From: Gallionella sp.
GTDB lineage: Bacteria > Pseudomonadota > Gammaproteobacteria > Burkholderiales > Gallionellaceae
Length of the DNA: 54,593 nt
Assembly: GCA_030645955.1 (NCBI GenBank)
Contig: JAUSMR010000080.1
Location: 1-54,593, forward strand
Direction: 5' to 3'
Each line of letters begins with the position of its first letter. The stretch's first letter is position 1. The translations under genes were made by a program, and so were the position numbers. The notes beneath the pieces are model-generated. The model searched no databases and was not told the DNA's origin. It was given only the letters and a program-made list of their open reading frames with translations. Shown piece after piece: positions 44,541-52,649 of this stretch.

Positions 44541-45863
44541 ATGAGACAAGAGCAAACCGTGCCATCAAGCAAATCGGTAAGCAGCGGAATCACCTGCCCG
44601 GAGCCAACAGGAGCACAGCGCCGAACTCTTGGCAATATGGTCTTTGCACTGGAAAAAATGCTGTTGTCGAGAATGATGCGTGCCATCGGCGATCCGCCAG
44701 TGCAAATTGTGCTGTGGAATGGGCAGGAAATTTCGAATCATGAGGGGAAGGCGGTAGCGCGGGTAATCATTCGCGACCGTGGTGCATTATTGAAACTGAT
44801 TACCGACCCCGAGCTTTACTTCGGCGAGTTATACTCGTCCGAGCGCATTGAGGTGCAGGGAAACCTGCTGGATTTCCTCGAAGCGGTCTATCGGGTCTGG
44901 CTGGGTAGCGGCCAGAACAGGACCGGAAAGAAGCTGTTGTCCCCGTTCCGTGACGCACGGCGCAACACGCTTCCCGGAGCGCACCGCAACATCCGCCACC
45001 ACTACGACATCGGCAACGATTTCTACAAGCTCTGGCTTGATGAACGGATGGTGTACACGTGTGCGTATTTCCCCAGCCCGGGCACCAATCTTGAAGATGC
45101 CCAGCTTGCCAAGCTGGATCATGTAAGCCTTAAACTATCCTTGCAGCCGGGCGAAAAAGTGGTGGAGGCGGGCTGCGGCTGGGGTGCTTTGGCGTTGCAC
45201 ATGGCCAAACACTACGGCGTGACGGTGACAGCCTACAACATATCCAGAGAACAGATTGCCTTCGCGCGGCAACGCGCTCACGCCGAAGGGCTGGACGGTC
45301 GGGTCGAGTTCATCGAGGATGACTACCGCAATGTGCGCGGCGAGTTCGATGCTTTTGTTTCCGTCGGCATGCTCGAACATGTTGGGACGGACCATTATCA
45401 GGAGTTGGGGGCGGTCATCGATCGCAGCCTCAAGGACAACGGGCGAGGTTTGATCCATACCATAGGCCTGAATTATCCCCGGCCCATGGACGCATGGACC
45501 GAGCGCAACATTTTTCCCGGCGCCTGCCCGCCGAGCCTGGCGCAAATGATGCAGATATTCGAGCCTTTCAATTTCTCGGTTCTGGATGTGGAAAATTTAC
45601 GGCTGCACTACGCCAAGACGCTGGAGCACTGGCTGCAGCGGTATGAAAATAATTTTGACCGCGTGACGGAAATGTTCGATGCAAAATTTGCGCGGGCATG
45701 GCGCTTGTACCTCGCCGGATCTCTCACTGCTTTCAAGGCCGGGGGCATGCAACTGTTCCAGGTGGGTTTCGCCCGCGCGGGCCATAACCGGATTCCATGG
45801 ACCCGGCAATACATTTACGAACCGCAGCACGCCCCGTCAGGAGAAGCTCATGGAAAGCTGTGA
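44541..45863 (+). CDS. cfa: Cyclopropane-fatty-acyl-phospholipid synthase family
   Basis: About 440 residues, starting at ATG after GAGGAGGC. The N-terminal domain (about 60-145) includes IRDRGALLKLITDPELYFGELY. The methyltransferase domain contains HYDIGNDFYKLWLDERMVYTCAYF, VVEAGCGWGALALHMAKHYGVTVTAYNIS (SAM site), FVSVGMLEHVG, IGLNYPRP and FPGACPPSL. The family adds methylene from SAM across double bonds of membrane acyl chains, toughening membranes against stress. Its last 14 bases overlap a flavoprotein gene, suggesting a joint lipid modification. Confidence 0.92.
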   Translation: MRQEQTVPSSKSVSSGITCPEPTGAQRRTLGNMVFALEKMLLSRMMRAIGDPPVQIVLWNGQEISNHEGKAVARVIIRDRGALLKLITDPELYFGELYSSERIEVQGNLLDFLEAVYRVWLGSGQNRTGKKLLSPFRDARRNTLPGAHRNIRHHYDIGNDFYKLWLDERMVYTCAYFPSPGTNLEDAQLAKLDHVSLKLSLQPGEKVVEAGCGWGALALHMAKHYGVTVTAYNISREQIAFARQRAHAEGLDGRVEFIEDDYRNVRGEFDAFVSVGMLEHVGTDHYQELGAVIDRSLKDNGRGLIHTIGLNYPRPMDAWTERNIFPGACPPSLAQMMQIFEPFNFSVLDVENLRLHYAKTLEHWLQRYENNFDRVTEMFDAKFARAWRLYLAGSLTAFKAGGMQLFQVGFARAGHNRIPWTRQYIYEPQHAPSGEAHGKL

Positions 45864-46962
45864 CGTGCTCATCATTGGCGGCGGCCCCGCAGGCTCAAGC
45901 TGTGCATGGGAATTGCGCCGGCATGGCCTGGATGTGATGGTAATGGACAAGGCGGGTTTCCCGCGCAACAAGGTCTGTGCCGGCTGGATCACCCCGGCTG
46001 TGGTGGAGGCGCTGCGGCTGGATACCGAAGATTATGCCCGGCAGCATGTGTTGCAGCCGATCACTGCCTTCCGTACCGGCTTGATCGGTGGGCGCGAACT
46101 GGAGACCCGATATCCGGCCACGGTCAGCTATGGCATACGCCGCAGCGAGTTCGACGATTACCTGCTGCAACGCTCGGGTGCACGCCTGCTGCAGGGCCAA
46201 TCGATGGAATCCATGGAAAGGCGCGGCAACGGCTGGCTGGTTAACGGTGCCATCACCACGCCATTGGTCATCGGCGCGGGGGGACACTTCTGCCCGGTTG
46301 CACGTTTTATGGGGGCAAAGGTCGGCGCAAGCGAACCCGCAGTAACGGCAAAGGAAATCGAGTTCGAGATGGATCAACTGCAACGCTATGATTGCCAGGT
46401 ACGGCCGGACACCCCGGAACTCTACTTCTGCCGGGATATGAAGGGATACGGCTGGTGTTTCCGCAAAGGCAATCATCTGAATATCGGGCTGGGCCGCGAG
46501 GGTAGCCAGCATCATCCGGAACAGCTCAGGCATTTCTGCGAGTTCCTCAAGCAGCGCGGCAGGATTCCACAGGATACCCCGGACAAGTTCCACGGCCATG
46601 CTTATCTTCTGTACGGACACACGGCCCGCGAACAGTTCAATGACGGAATGCTGCTCGTCGGCGACGCAGCCGGGTTGGCCTACCCGCAAAGTGGCGAAGG
46701 GATAAGGCCGGCAGTGGAGTCAGCTCTGATGGCCGCTGCCACCATTCTGGAAGCCAAGGGAGACTACCGCCGCCAGCAGTTGCTGCCTTATGCCAGCCGT
46801 CTGGCTGCGCACTACGGCCCTGCGGCGTCACCAGGCGGCGGGCCGGCATTCCTGCGCAACTTTCTGGCCGGGATATTGCTGGGCAACAAATGGTTTACCC
46901 GCCATGTGGTGCTGGATCGCTGGTTCCTCCATACCCAACAGGCAGCCATGCAAAACGCTTGA
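45850..46962 (+). CDS. Geranylgeranyl-reductase-like flavoprotein
   Basis: A 370-residue protein starting at ATG after AGGAGAAG, within the end of the cyclopropane synthase gene. FAD motifs: DVLIIGGGPAGSSCAWELRRHGLDVMVMDK (dinucleotide fold), FPRNKVCAGWITP, and LLVGDAAGLAYPQSGEGIRPAVESALMAA. The pattern is that of the geranylgeranyl reductase/digeranylglycerophospholipid reductase family, which saturate isoprenoid or lipid double bonds. The tight coupling to cfa points to a lipid substrate, but the actual reaction is unknown. Confidence 0.87.
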   Translation: MESCDVLIIGGGPAGSSCAWELRRHGLDVMVMDKAGFPRNKVCAGWITPAVVEALRLDTEDYARQHVLQPITAFRTGLIGGRELETRYPATVSYGIRRSEFDDYLLQRSGARLLQGQSMESMERRGNGWLVNGAITTPLVIGAGGHFCPVARFMGAKVGASEPAVTAKEIEFEMDQLQRYDCQVRPDTPELYFCRDMKGYGWCFRKGNHLNIGLGREGSQHHPEQLRHFCEFLKQRGRIPQDTPDKFHGHAYLLYGHTAREQFNDGMLLVGDAAGLAYPQSGEGIRPAVESALMAAATILEAKGDYRRQQLLPYASRLAAHYGPAASPGGGPAFLRNFLAGILLGNKWFTRHVVLDRWFLHTQQAAMQNA

Positions 46963-47047
46963 TGCCATGAGGACGATTCCATGACAGTGCCCATCCGGTG
47001 AGGCCAATTGAAATCCGCAACTTGTAACCAACCATAAGGAGTTTGTC

Positions 47048-47497
47048 ATGCCTATCAGTGAAATTTGTAACCGCGAAGTCATAGTCGTGCAGCCCAATGA
47101 CACCGCATTGGAGGCGGCCCAGCTCATGCGCCAGCATCACGTCGGCGATGTGCTGGTAGTCGAAGATCGCGGCGGTGTGCGAGTTCCGGTCGGCATCGTC
47201 ACCGATCGCGATCTCGTGGTGGAAATCATGGCGCCGGAACTCGATCCGGCGGTCATCACCGTGGGCGACATCATGGCGCCCGGTCTGGTCACGGTAAAGG
47301 AAAATGCCGGCATGTTCGAGGCAATCGAGTACATGCGCGCCAAGGGGGTGCGGCGCTTGCCGGTGGTGAATGACAGCGGCGGGCTGGTTGGCATTCTTAC
47401 CCTGGATGACCTGCTGGAGCTTCTGGCGGAAGAATTGCTGGCACTCGCCAAGCTGGTAAAATTCGAACAGAAAAAGGAAACGATAAACCGCCGTTAA
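47048..47497 (+). CDS. Twin CBS-domain protein
   Basis: A 149-residue protein with AAGGAG. Two CBS domains fill it: residues 1-63 (ISEICNREVIVVQPNDTALEAAQLMRQHHVGDVLVVED, PVGIVTDRDLVVEIM) and 72-130 (VGDIMAPGLVTVKENAGMFEAIEYMRAKGVRRLPVVNDSGGLVGILTLDDLLELLAEEL). Such pairs bind adenine nucleotides and sense energy state, often regulating a partner protein. No effector domain is attached, and the partner is unknown. Confidence 0.92.
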   Translation: MPISEICNREVIVVQPNDTALEAAQLMRQHHVGDVLVVEDRGGVRVPVGIVTDRDLVVEIMAPELDPAVITVGDIMAPGLVTVKENAGMFEAIEYMRAKGVRRLPVVNDSGGLVGILTLDDLLELLAEELLALAKLVKFEQKKETINRR

Positions 47498-47582
47498 CGT
47501 TAAACTCGCGCAGCAAGACCGTTTCCCTCTCTCCCTCTTGTGTGAGATAGGGAAACGGGCCGAAATTATTAAGGAGAAACTC

Positions 47583-47954
47583 ATGCAGATCCCATTGCAA
47601 ATCACCATCCGTGATGTTGAACATTCAGAGGCGCTGGAAACGCACATTCGTGACAAGGCGAAAAAACTCGATGAATTTTTTGATCACATTATGTCCTGCC
47701 GGGTGGTAGTTGAATTACCGCACAAGCACCATAATCAGGGCAAGCAATTTAACGTGCGCATCGACATCGGCGTGCCGGGCAGCGAGATTGTGGTTAACCG
47801 CGACCATGCCGAAGATGTTTATGTGGCCTTGCGCGATGCCTTCGATGCAGCCAAACGCCAGGTTGAGGACTACGCGCGCAAAATTCGCGGCGACGTCAAG
47901 AAGCACGAGCCAAAGCGCACGAAAGAAAGCGAAGATGAGTCTGACGGGCAATAA
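47583..47954 (+). CDS. Ribosome hibernation factor, HPF/RaiA family
   Basis: A 123-residue protein starting at ATG after AAGGAG; an upstream in-frame ATG has no site. The fold signature is MQIPLQITIRDVEHSEALETHIRDKAKKLDEF, CRVVVELPHKHHNQGKQFNVRIDIGVPG and EDVYVALRDAFDAAKRQVEDYARK. Members bind the 30S mRNA channel and stall ribosomes in stationary phase or stress. The tail is a short basic-acidic stretch without the dimerisation domain of long HPF, so it is a short or RaiA-like form. Confidence 0.9.
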   Translation: MQIPLQITIRDVEHSEALETHIRDKAKKLDEFFDHIMSCRVVVELPHKHHNQGKQFNVRIDIGVPGSEIVVNRDHAEDVYVALRDAFDAAKRQVEDYARKIRGDVKKHEPKRTKESEDESDGQ

Positions 47955-48420
47955 GGGTGCGATAAAGCGCGCCTACGGGGCATTCCGGCGCACCATCCCG
48001 TTGCCACGCAATGTCGACACGGACAAGGCGGAAGCGAATTAAATTACCTCCGGCAAAGCCGGAGGCCACTTCGACAGGCTCAGGACAGGCTTATTGGGTG
48101 AGCGCCTCAAAGGCGCTGATAAAACCATGAGCCGCCCAAGGCGGCTGGTTTCCACTCCTTCCCACTATCAGGGGGAAGGTTGGGATGGCGGCCATGACAC
48201 GGCGTTGCGAAGCATCCGGGGCGGGAATGGCCGCCTCACACCCGCTCCCGCAAGCGGCTGGCTACGCCAGTAACGTGTCGCGGGATGTGGGGGTACAAAC
48301 TTTTGACTGCATCCGTGCGTGAATTTCTACCCCCACCCTAACCCTCCCCCTGCAAGGGGGAGGGAATAATGTAGCTAAGTTTTAACGTTACTCGTTAATG
48401 ACCACCGGAACGGTCAAACC
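47955..48420. other. Noncoding region with small palindromes
   Basis: No convincing gene. It contains the palindrome CCTCCGGCAAAGCCGGAGG near 48047, CCGCCCAAGGCGG near 48133, and CCTCCCCCTGCAAGGGGGAGG near 48343. These resemble extragenic hairpins; the first could end the ribosome factor transcript, but no T-run follows. Confidence 0.5.
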
Positions 48421-48553
48421 TAGGGAAACGCAGATTAAACCGTCATTGCGAGGAGCGTAGCGACGTGGCAATCCAGTTGTTTGATATCAAACAACTGGAT
48501 TGCCACGCTTCGCTCGCAATGACGGATTGAGTGGATAAATCTGCGTTTCCCTA
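48421..48553. repeat. Complete 133-bp inverted-repeat element
   Basis: The best-preserved copy of the family. Its 16-base ends are perfect inverted repeats, TAGGGAAACGCAGATT and AATCTGCGTTTCCCTA. Inside, GTCATTGCGAGGAGCGTAGC is followed by long central arms (GTGGCAATCCAGTTGTTTGA and its complement) meeting at TATCA. The whole can fold as one long hairpin. It has no coding capacity, as expected of a MITE-like element mobilised in trans. No target duplication is obvious. Confidence 0.9.
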
Positions 48554-48664
48554 ACGGAGTCCTCCGGCAAAGCCGGGGGTTTACCTCACCGAATTACACT
48601 TATCTGCAATCCTGCTGCGGCAGCCAGCACAGGTTTGGCAACGGCAGGAAAGGAGAACATCGCC

Positions 48665-49138
48665 ATGCACCTGATCGTCACGTCGCCATCATTCATGCAT
48701 GATCGCGTGATCCCCGCGCGCCATACCTGCGATGGCCTGAATATTTCCCCTCCGCTTGCCTGGGCTGGTGCGCCAACTGGCACGAAGAGCCTGGCCTTGA
48801 TCGTCGATGACCCGGATGCGCCAGACCCGGATGCACCCAAAATGACCTGGGTACACTGGGTCCTGTACAACTTTCCCCCCGATGCAAACGGCTTGGCAGA
48901 GGGTATCGCAGCAAAAGATTTACCGGCCGGAACCCTGCATGGAATTAACGACTGGCACCGTACCGGCTATGGCGGGCCTTGTCCGCCGGTTGGCAAACAT
49001 CGCTATTTTTTCAAACTATATGCGCTGGATATCGTGCTGCCGGATCTGAAACACCCCGCCAAGGCAGCCCTGGAAATGGCCATGCAAGGCCACGTGCTCG
49101 CCCACTCCGACCTGATTGGGTTGTACCAACGGCAATGA
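48665..49138 (+). CDS. YbhB/YbcL family PEBP-like protein
   Basis: A 157-residue protein starting at ATG after AAAGGAG; an upstream ATG is open but less well placed. Motifs of the phosphatidylethanolamine-binding/Raf-kinase-inhibitor fold are IPARHTCDGLNISPPLAW, SLALIVDDPDAPDPDAPKMTWVHWVLYNFP, HRTGYGGPCPPVGKHRYFFKLYALD and GHVLAHSDLIGLYQR. Bacterial members are cytoplasmic or periplasmic; this one has no signal peptide. Ligand and role are not known. It is monocistronic, flanked by repeats. Confidence 0.93.
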   Translation: MHLIVTSPSFMHDRVIPARHTCDGLNISPPLAWAGAPTGTKSLALIVDDPDAPDPDAPKMTWVHWVLYNFPPDANGLAEGIAAKDLPAGTLHGINDWHRTGYGGPCPPVGKHRYFFKLYALDIVLPDLKHPAKAALEMAMQGHVLAHSDLIGLYQRQ

Positions 49139-49307
49139 TTTCATAATAAAAATATTAACCGTTTGGCCGGCCTGCCATATTAAGCAGGTCGGGCTTTGCC
49201 CGACATGGCGGGCATAAGCCCACGGATACTGGAGCGCGGGCAGGATGGATGAGGCGTAGCGATGCCCATCCAACTAACGTTATAAGGGTAAATATAAAAA
49301 CAAAATC

Positions 49308-50033
49308 ATGAAACACCACTTCGCCCTAATCGCATTTCTTTTTTTCTGTTTTGCCTTCCCGTCGCAGGGCGGTGGGTTTGATACTGAGCGCCACAAAATG
49401 GTAGAAGAAGTGCTGGCCGATGCTGACGCCACATCCTCATACAGCGGCATTTCCGCGCTCAGTCCCGGCGTCATCGCTGCGATGGAAAAAGTGGAACGGC
49501 ATCGTTTCGTGCCTGACGCGCTGGCCGCGGTTGCCTATCTCAACCGCCCCCTTCCGATCGGCCATGGGCAGACGATTTCGCAGCCTTTCATCGTGGCGTT
49601 AATGACCGATCTGATGAAGATCAAGGCTGGCGACAGGGTACTTGAAATCGGCACCGGGTCTGGCTACCAGGCGGCTGTTCTGGCGGAAATGGCAAGGTCG
49701 GTTTACAGCATCGAAATCATCGAGCCGCTGGGAAAACAGGCTGGCGCGCGGCTGAAATCACTCGGTTATCGCAACATTGAAACGAGGGTTGGCGACGGCT
49801 ACTACGGCTGGCCGGAAGCGGAGCCTTTCGACGCGATCATCGTGACGGCTGCCGCAAGCCATGTGCCGCCTCCCCTGATCAAACAACTGAAACCGGGCGG
49901 ACGCATGGTGATCCCGCTCGGCACGCAATTCATGACCCAGTATCTGATGCTGGTGGAAAAACAGCAGGACGGTTCGGTGACCAACCGCCAGATATTGCCG
50001 GTGCGTTTTGTTCCGTTGACCGGCAGGCATTAG
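49308..50033 (+). CDS. pcm: Protein-L-isoaspartate O-methyltransferase, exported form
   Basis: A 241-residue protein whose first 20 residues (KHHFALIAFLFFCFAFPSQG) form a signal peptide or anchor, unlike cytoplasmic Pcm. The enzyme domain contains RHRFVPDALAAVAYLNRPLPIGHGQTISQPFIVALMTDL (active-site Ser/Thr loop), VLEIGTGSGYQAAVLAEM (SAM site), GDGYYGWPEAEPFDAIIVTAAASHVPPPLI and LKPGGRMVIPLG. It repairs isoaspartyl residues in damaged proteins. A periplasmic location raises the question of SAM supply; membrane anchoring with a cytoplasmic catalytic domain is an alternative. Confidence 0.93.
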   Translation: MKHHFALIAFLFFCFAFPSQGGGFDTERHKMVEEVLADADATSSYSGISALSPGVIAAMEKVERHRFVPDALAAVAYLNRPLPIGHGQTISQPFIVALMTDLMKIKAGDRVLEIGTGSGYQAAVLAEMARSVYSIEIIEPLGKQAGARLKSLGYRNIETRVGDGYYGWPEAEPFDAIIVTAAASHVPPPLIKQLKPGGRMVIPLGTQFMTQYLMLVEKQQDGSVTNRQILPVRFVPLTGRH

Positions 50034-50063
50034 TTATTCCATTTTTCTTTCGTAACGGCAACA

Positions 50064-50114
50064 GTAGGGTGCATTCCATGCACCATTGCCATTGGTGCAT
50101 GGAATGCACCCTAC
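50064..50114. repeat. GTAG-headed REP pair
   Basis: Same structure and nearly the same sequence as 26787-26838: GTAG, hairpin GGTGCATTCCATGCACC, inverted hairpin, CTAC. It lies between pcm and the next gene. Confidence 0.85.
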
Positions 50115-50142
50115 AATTCACTATTGATCGGAAAAAGAAATC

Positions 50143-52560
50143 ATGCCCCGCCCGCCATTCATCGCAATAGCCCTGCTTTCCGCCTGCGTGCTGGCCTACG
50201 AAGTATTGCTGACGCGCCTGTTCAGCATCGTATTGTGGCATCACTTCGCCTACATGATCATCAGCGCGGCGATGCTGGGCTACGGGGCGAGCGGCACGGC
50301 GCTGACCCTGCTGAAGGAAAAAATCGCCCCGTATTTCGGCGCGGTGTACGTGCTGGCCGCATCAACATTGGCTTTCCTGATGCCCGCCGCATTCCTGCTG
50401 GCGCAACAGGTTCCGTTCAATCCGCTCGAACTGCTGTGGGACAACACCCAGCCAGCCAAACTGCTCGCCGTCTATCTGCTGATGATGCTGCCGTTCTTTT
50501 GCGGGGGGCTGGGCATCGGCCTTGTTTTTTCGCACTTCGGCAAACAGGCAGCGCGCATCTATGCCTGCGACGTTCTCGGCGCGGGGGTCGGCAGCCTGGG
50601 CGTCATCGGCGTGCTGGTCCTCGTGCCGCCCCAGCAGGTGCTGACCGCCCTCACGGCACTGGCGTTGCTGGCTGCCGCCATCGCCGTCGTCGAGCTGAAG
50701 GTGCGGCCGAAATGGCTGATGGAATTGTTCGTCGGGCTTGCCGTGCTGGCGGCGGTGGCGCTGCCCGACATGCAGGTGCATTCATCCGATTACAAGGATT
50801 TGAGCCAGGCCATGAACTTCGCCGGGGCACGGGTGGTCGAGGAACGCACCAGTCCATTGGGACAGATCACGGTGCTGGAAAACACCCGCGTTCCGTTGCG
50901 CCATGCACCGGGAATGAGCCTCAACGCAACGAGCGAGCCGCCGCCGCAATTGGGCGTGTTCGTGGACGGAGACGGGCCGTCAGCGCTGACAAGGTTCGAT
51001 GGCAAGCTCGCGCCGCTGGCTTATCTCGATCAGCTCACCTCGGCGCTGCCCTACCATGTGCTTGGCTCAGAAAAAATTGAACGCCCACGCGTGCTGGTGC
51101 TGGGTGCCGGTGCAGGCAGCGATGTGTTGCAGGCGCTTTACCATGGCAGCGTCGCGGTCGATGCGGTGGAGCTGGATCGAAATGTCACCGGTCTGGTGCG
51201 GCAACGTTTTAATAATTATGCCGGCAATCTTTATGAACAGCCCGGTGTGCATGTGTACGAGGCCGAGGCGCGCGGCTTCGTCAACACCAGCGATGTGCGC
51301 TACGACCTGATCCAGGTGGCGCTGCTGGATTCATTCGGCACCGCTTCGGCCGGTCTGTACGGCCTGAGCGAAAACTATCTCTACACGGTCGAGGCGCTCC
51401 AGGCCTATCTGGGCCGCCTCACGCCGGGCGGCATGCTGGCCGTCACCCGCTGGCTCATGCTGCCGCCGCGCGATGCGCTGAAACTGTTTGCCACCGCAGT
51501 GGCCGCGCTGGAGCGGGGCGGTGTGACCAATCCCGCCGCGCGGCTGGTGATGATACGGGGCTGGAAGACCGTCACGCTGCTGGTAAAGAACAGCGATTTC
51601 ACCGCGCTGGAAATCGCGGCAATCAAGGAATTCAACCGCACGCGTTCCTTCGATCTGGCTTGGTACCCCGGCATGCGCGCCGACGAGGCGAACCGTTACA
51701 ACCTGCTGGCGCAGCCCTACTTCTACGAGGGAGCCGTTGCTCTGCTGGGTCCGCAGCGGCAGGACTTCATCGACCGGTACAAGTTCTACATCGAGCCAGC
51801 GACCGATGACCGTCCGCATTTTTTCCGCTTCTTCAAATGGAATGCCGCCGCGGAAATATTCTCCCTGCGCGAACAGGGCGGCATGTCGCTGTTCGACTGG
51901 AGCTATCCCCTGCTGGTAGCGACGCTGGTGCAGGCGATTGCGGCAAGCGCCCTGCTGATCCTCGCGCCGCTGGCCCTGTCACGCTGCCGGCGCACCTTGC
52001 CCTGCGCGCCGGTGGCGCTGTATTTTCTCGCGATCGGCTTTGCCTTCATGTTCATGGAAATCGCCTTCATCCAGAAATTCGTGCTGTTTCTGGCCCACCC
52101 GCTGTACGCCGTGGCGGTCGTGCTGTGCGCATTCCTGGTATTCGCCGCCGCGGGAAGCTGGCTTGCCGGGAATTGGCAAAACGCACGCTGGCAGGCGGCG
52201 AACAAAGTCACGCTGGCGGTGATGGCGATGGCCGTGCTGGCGCTGTTCTATTTAGCCACCCTGCAGGGCCTGTTCCAGGCGCTGATCCATCTGCCCGATG
52301 CGGCGAAAATAATCATCTCCGTCGCGCTGATCGCGCCGCTGGCGATGTGCATGGGCGTTCCCTTCCCCACCGGCATGATGCGGCTGGCGGGCACGGACGA
52401 GGAAGCCATTCCCTGGGCGTGGGCGATCAACGGCTTCGCCTCGGTGGTGGGCGCCGTCCTCGCCACACTGTTGGCGATTCATCTGGGTTTTGCTGCGGTG
52501 ATTTTGCTGGCGGTTTTGATCTACGGTTTGGCCTGTGCCGCGTTGAGGCGGTTTGCCTGA
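50143..52560 (+). CDS. Polytopic membrane protein with spermidine-synthase-like domain
   Basis: An 805-residue protein. About six membrane helices occupy residues 1-215 (YEVLLTRLFSIVLWHHFAYMIISAAMLGYGASG is typical of the family). A soluble domain (about 230-580) has a Rossmann methyltransferase/spermidine synthase fold: RVLVLGAGAGSDVLQALYHGSVAVDAVELD, LIQVALLDSFGTASAGLYGLSENYLYTVEALQAYL. Six or so more helices follow from about 585. Such spermine/spermidine synthase-like membrane proteins are common, but the reaction is unproven. The polyamine-binding acidic gate appears altered (LLDSFG), so a different substrate is likely. Confidence 0.85.
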   Translation: MPRPPFIAIALLSACVLAYEVLLTRLFSIVLWHHFAYMIISAAMLGYGASGTALTLLKEKIAPYFGAVYVLAASTLAFLMPAAFLLAQQVPFNPLELLWDNTQPAKLLAVYLLMMLPFFCGGLGIGLVFSHFGKQAARIYACDVLGAGVGSLGVIGVLVLVPPQQVLTALTALALLAAAIAVVELKVRPKWLMELFVGLAVLAAVALPDMQVHSSDYKDLSQAMNFAGARVVEERTSPLGQITVLENTRVPLRHAPGMSLNATSEPPPQLGVFVDGDGPSALTRFDGKLAPLAYLDQLTSALPYHVLGSEKIERPRVLVLGAGAGSDVLQALYHGSVAVDAVELDRNVTGLVRQRFNNYAGNLYEQPGVHVYEAEARGFVNTSDVRYDLIQVALLDSFGTASAGLYGLSENYLYTVEALQAYLGRLTPGGMLAVTRWLMLPPRDALKLFATAVAALERGGVTNPAARLVMIRGWKTVTLLVKNSDFTALEIAAIKEFNRTRSFDLAWYPGMRADEANRYNLLAQPYFYEGAVALLGPQRQDFIDRYKFYIEPATDDRPHFFRFFKWNAAAEIFSLREQGGMSLFDWSYPLLVATLVQAIAASALLILAPLALSRCRRTLPCAPVALYFLAIGFAFMFMEIAFIQKFVLFLAHPLYAVAVVLCAFLVFAAAGSWLAGNWQNARWQAANKVTLAVMAMAVLALFYLATLQGLFQALIHLPDAAKIIISVALIAPLAMCMGVPFPTGMMRLAGTDEEAIPWAWAINGFASVVGAVLATLLAIHLGFAAVILLAVLIYGLACAALRRFA

Positions 52561-52649
52561 TGGGCTGTAAAATGGGCTTCAGGGTCAATATGACTTGAAG
52601 CCTGAAACAATTGAAACCCCGCAACTATAATTGCCGGTGAAAGGCAGAA

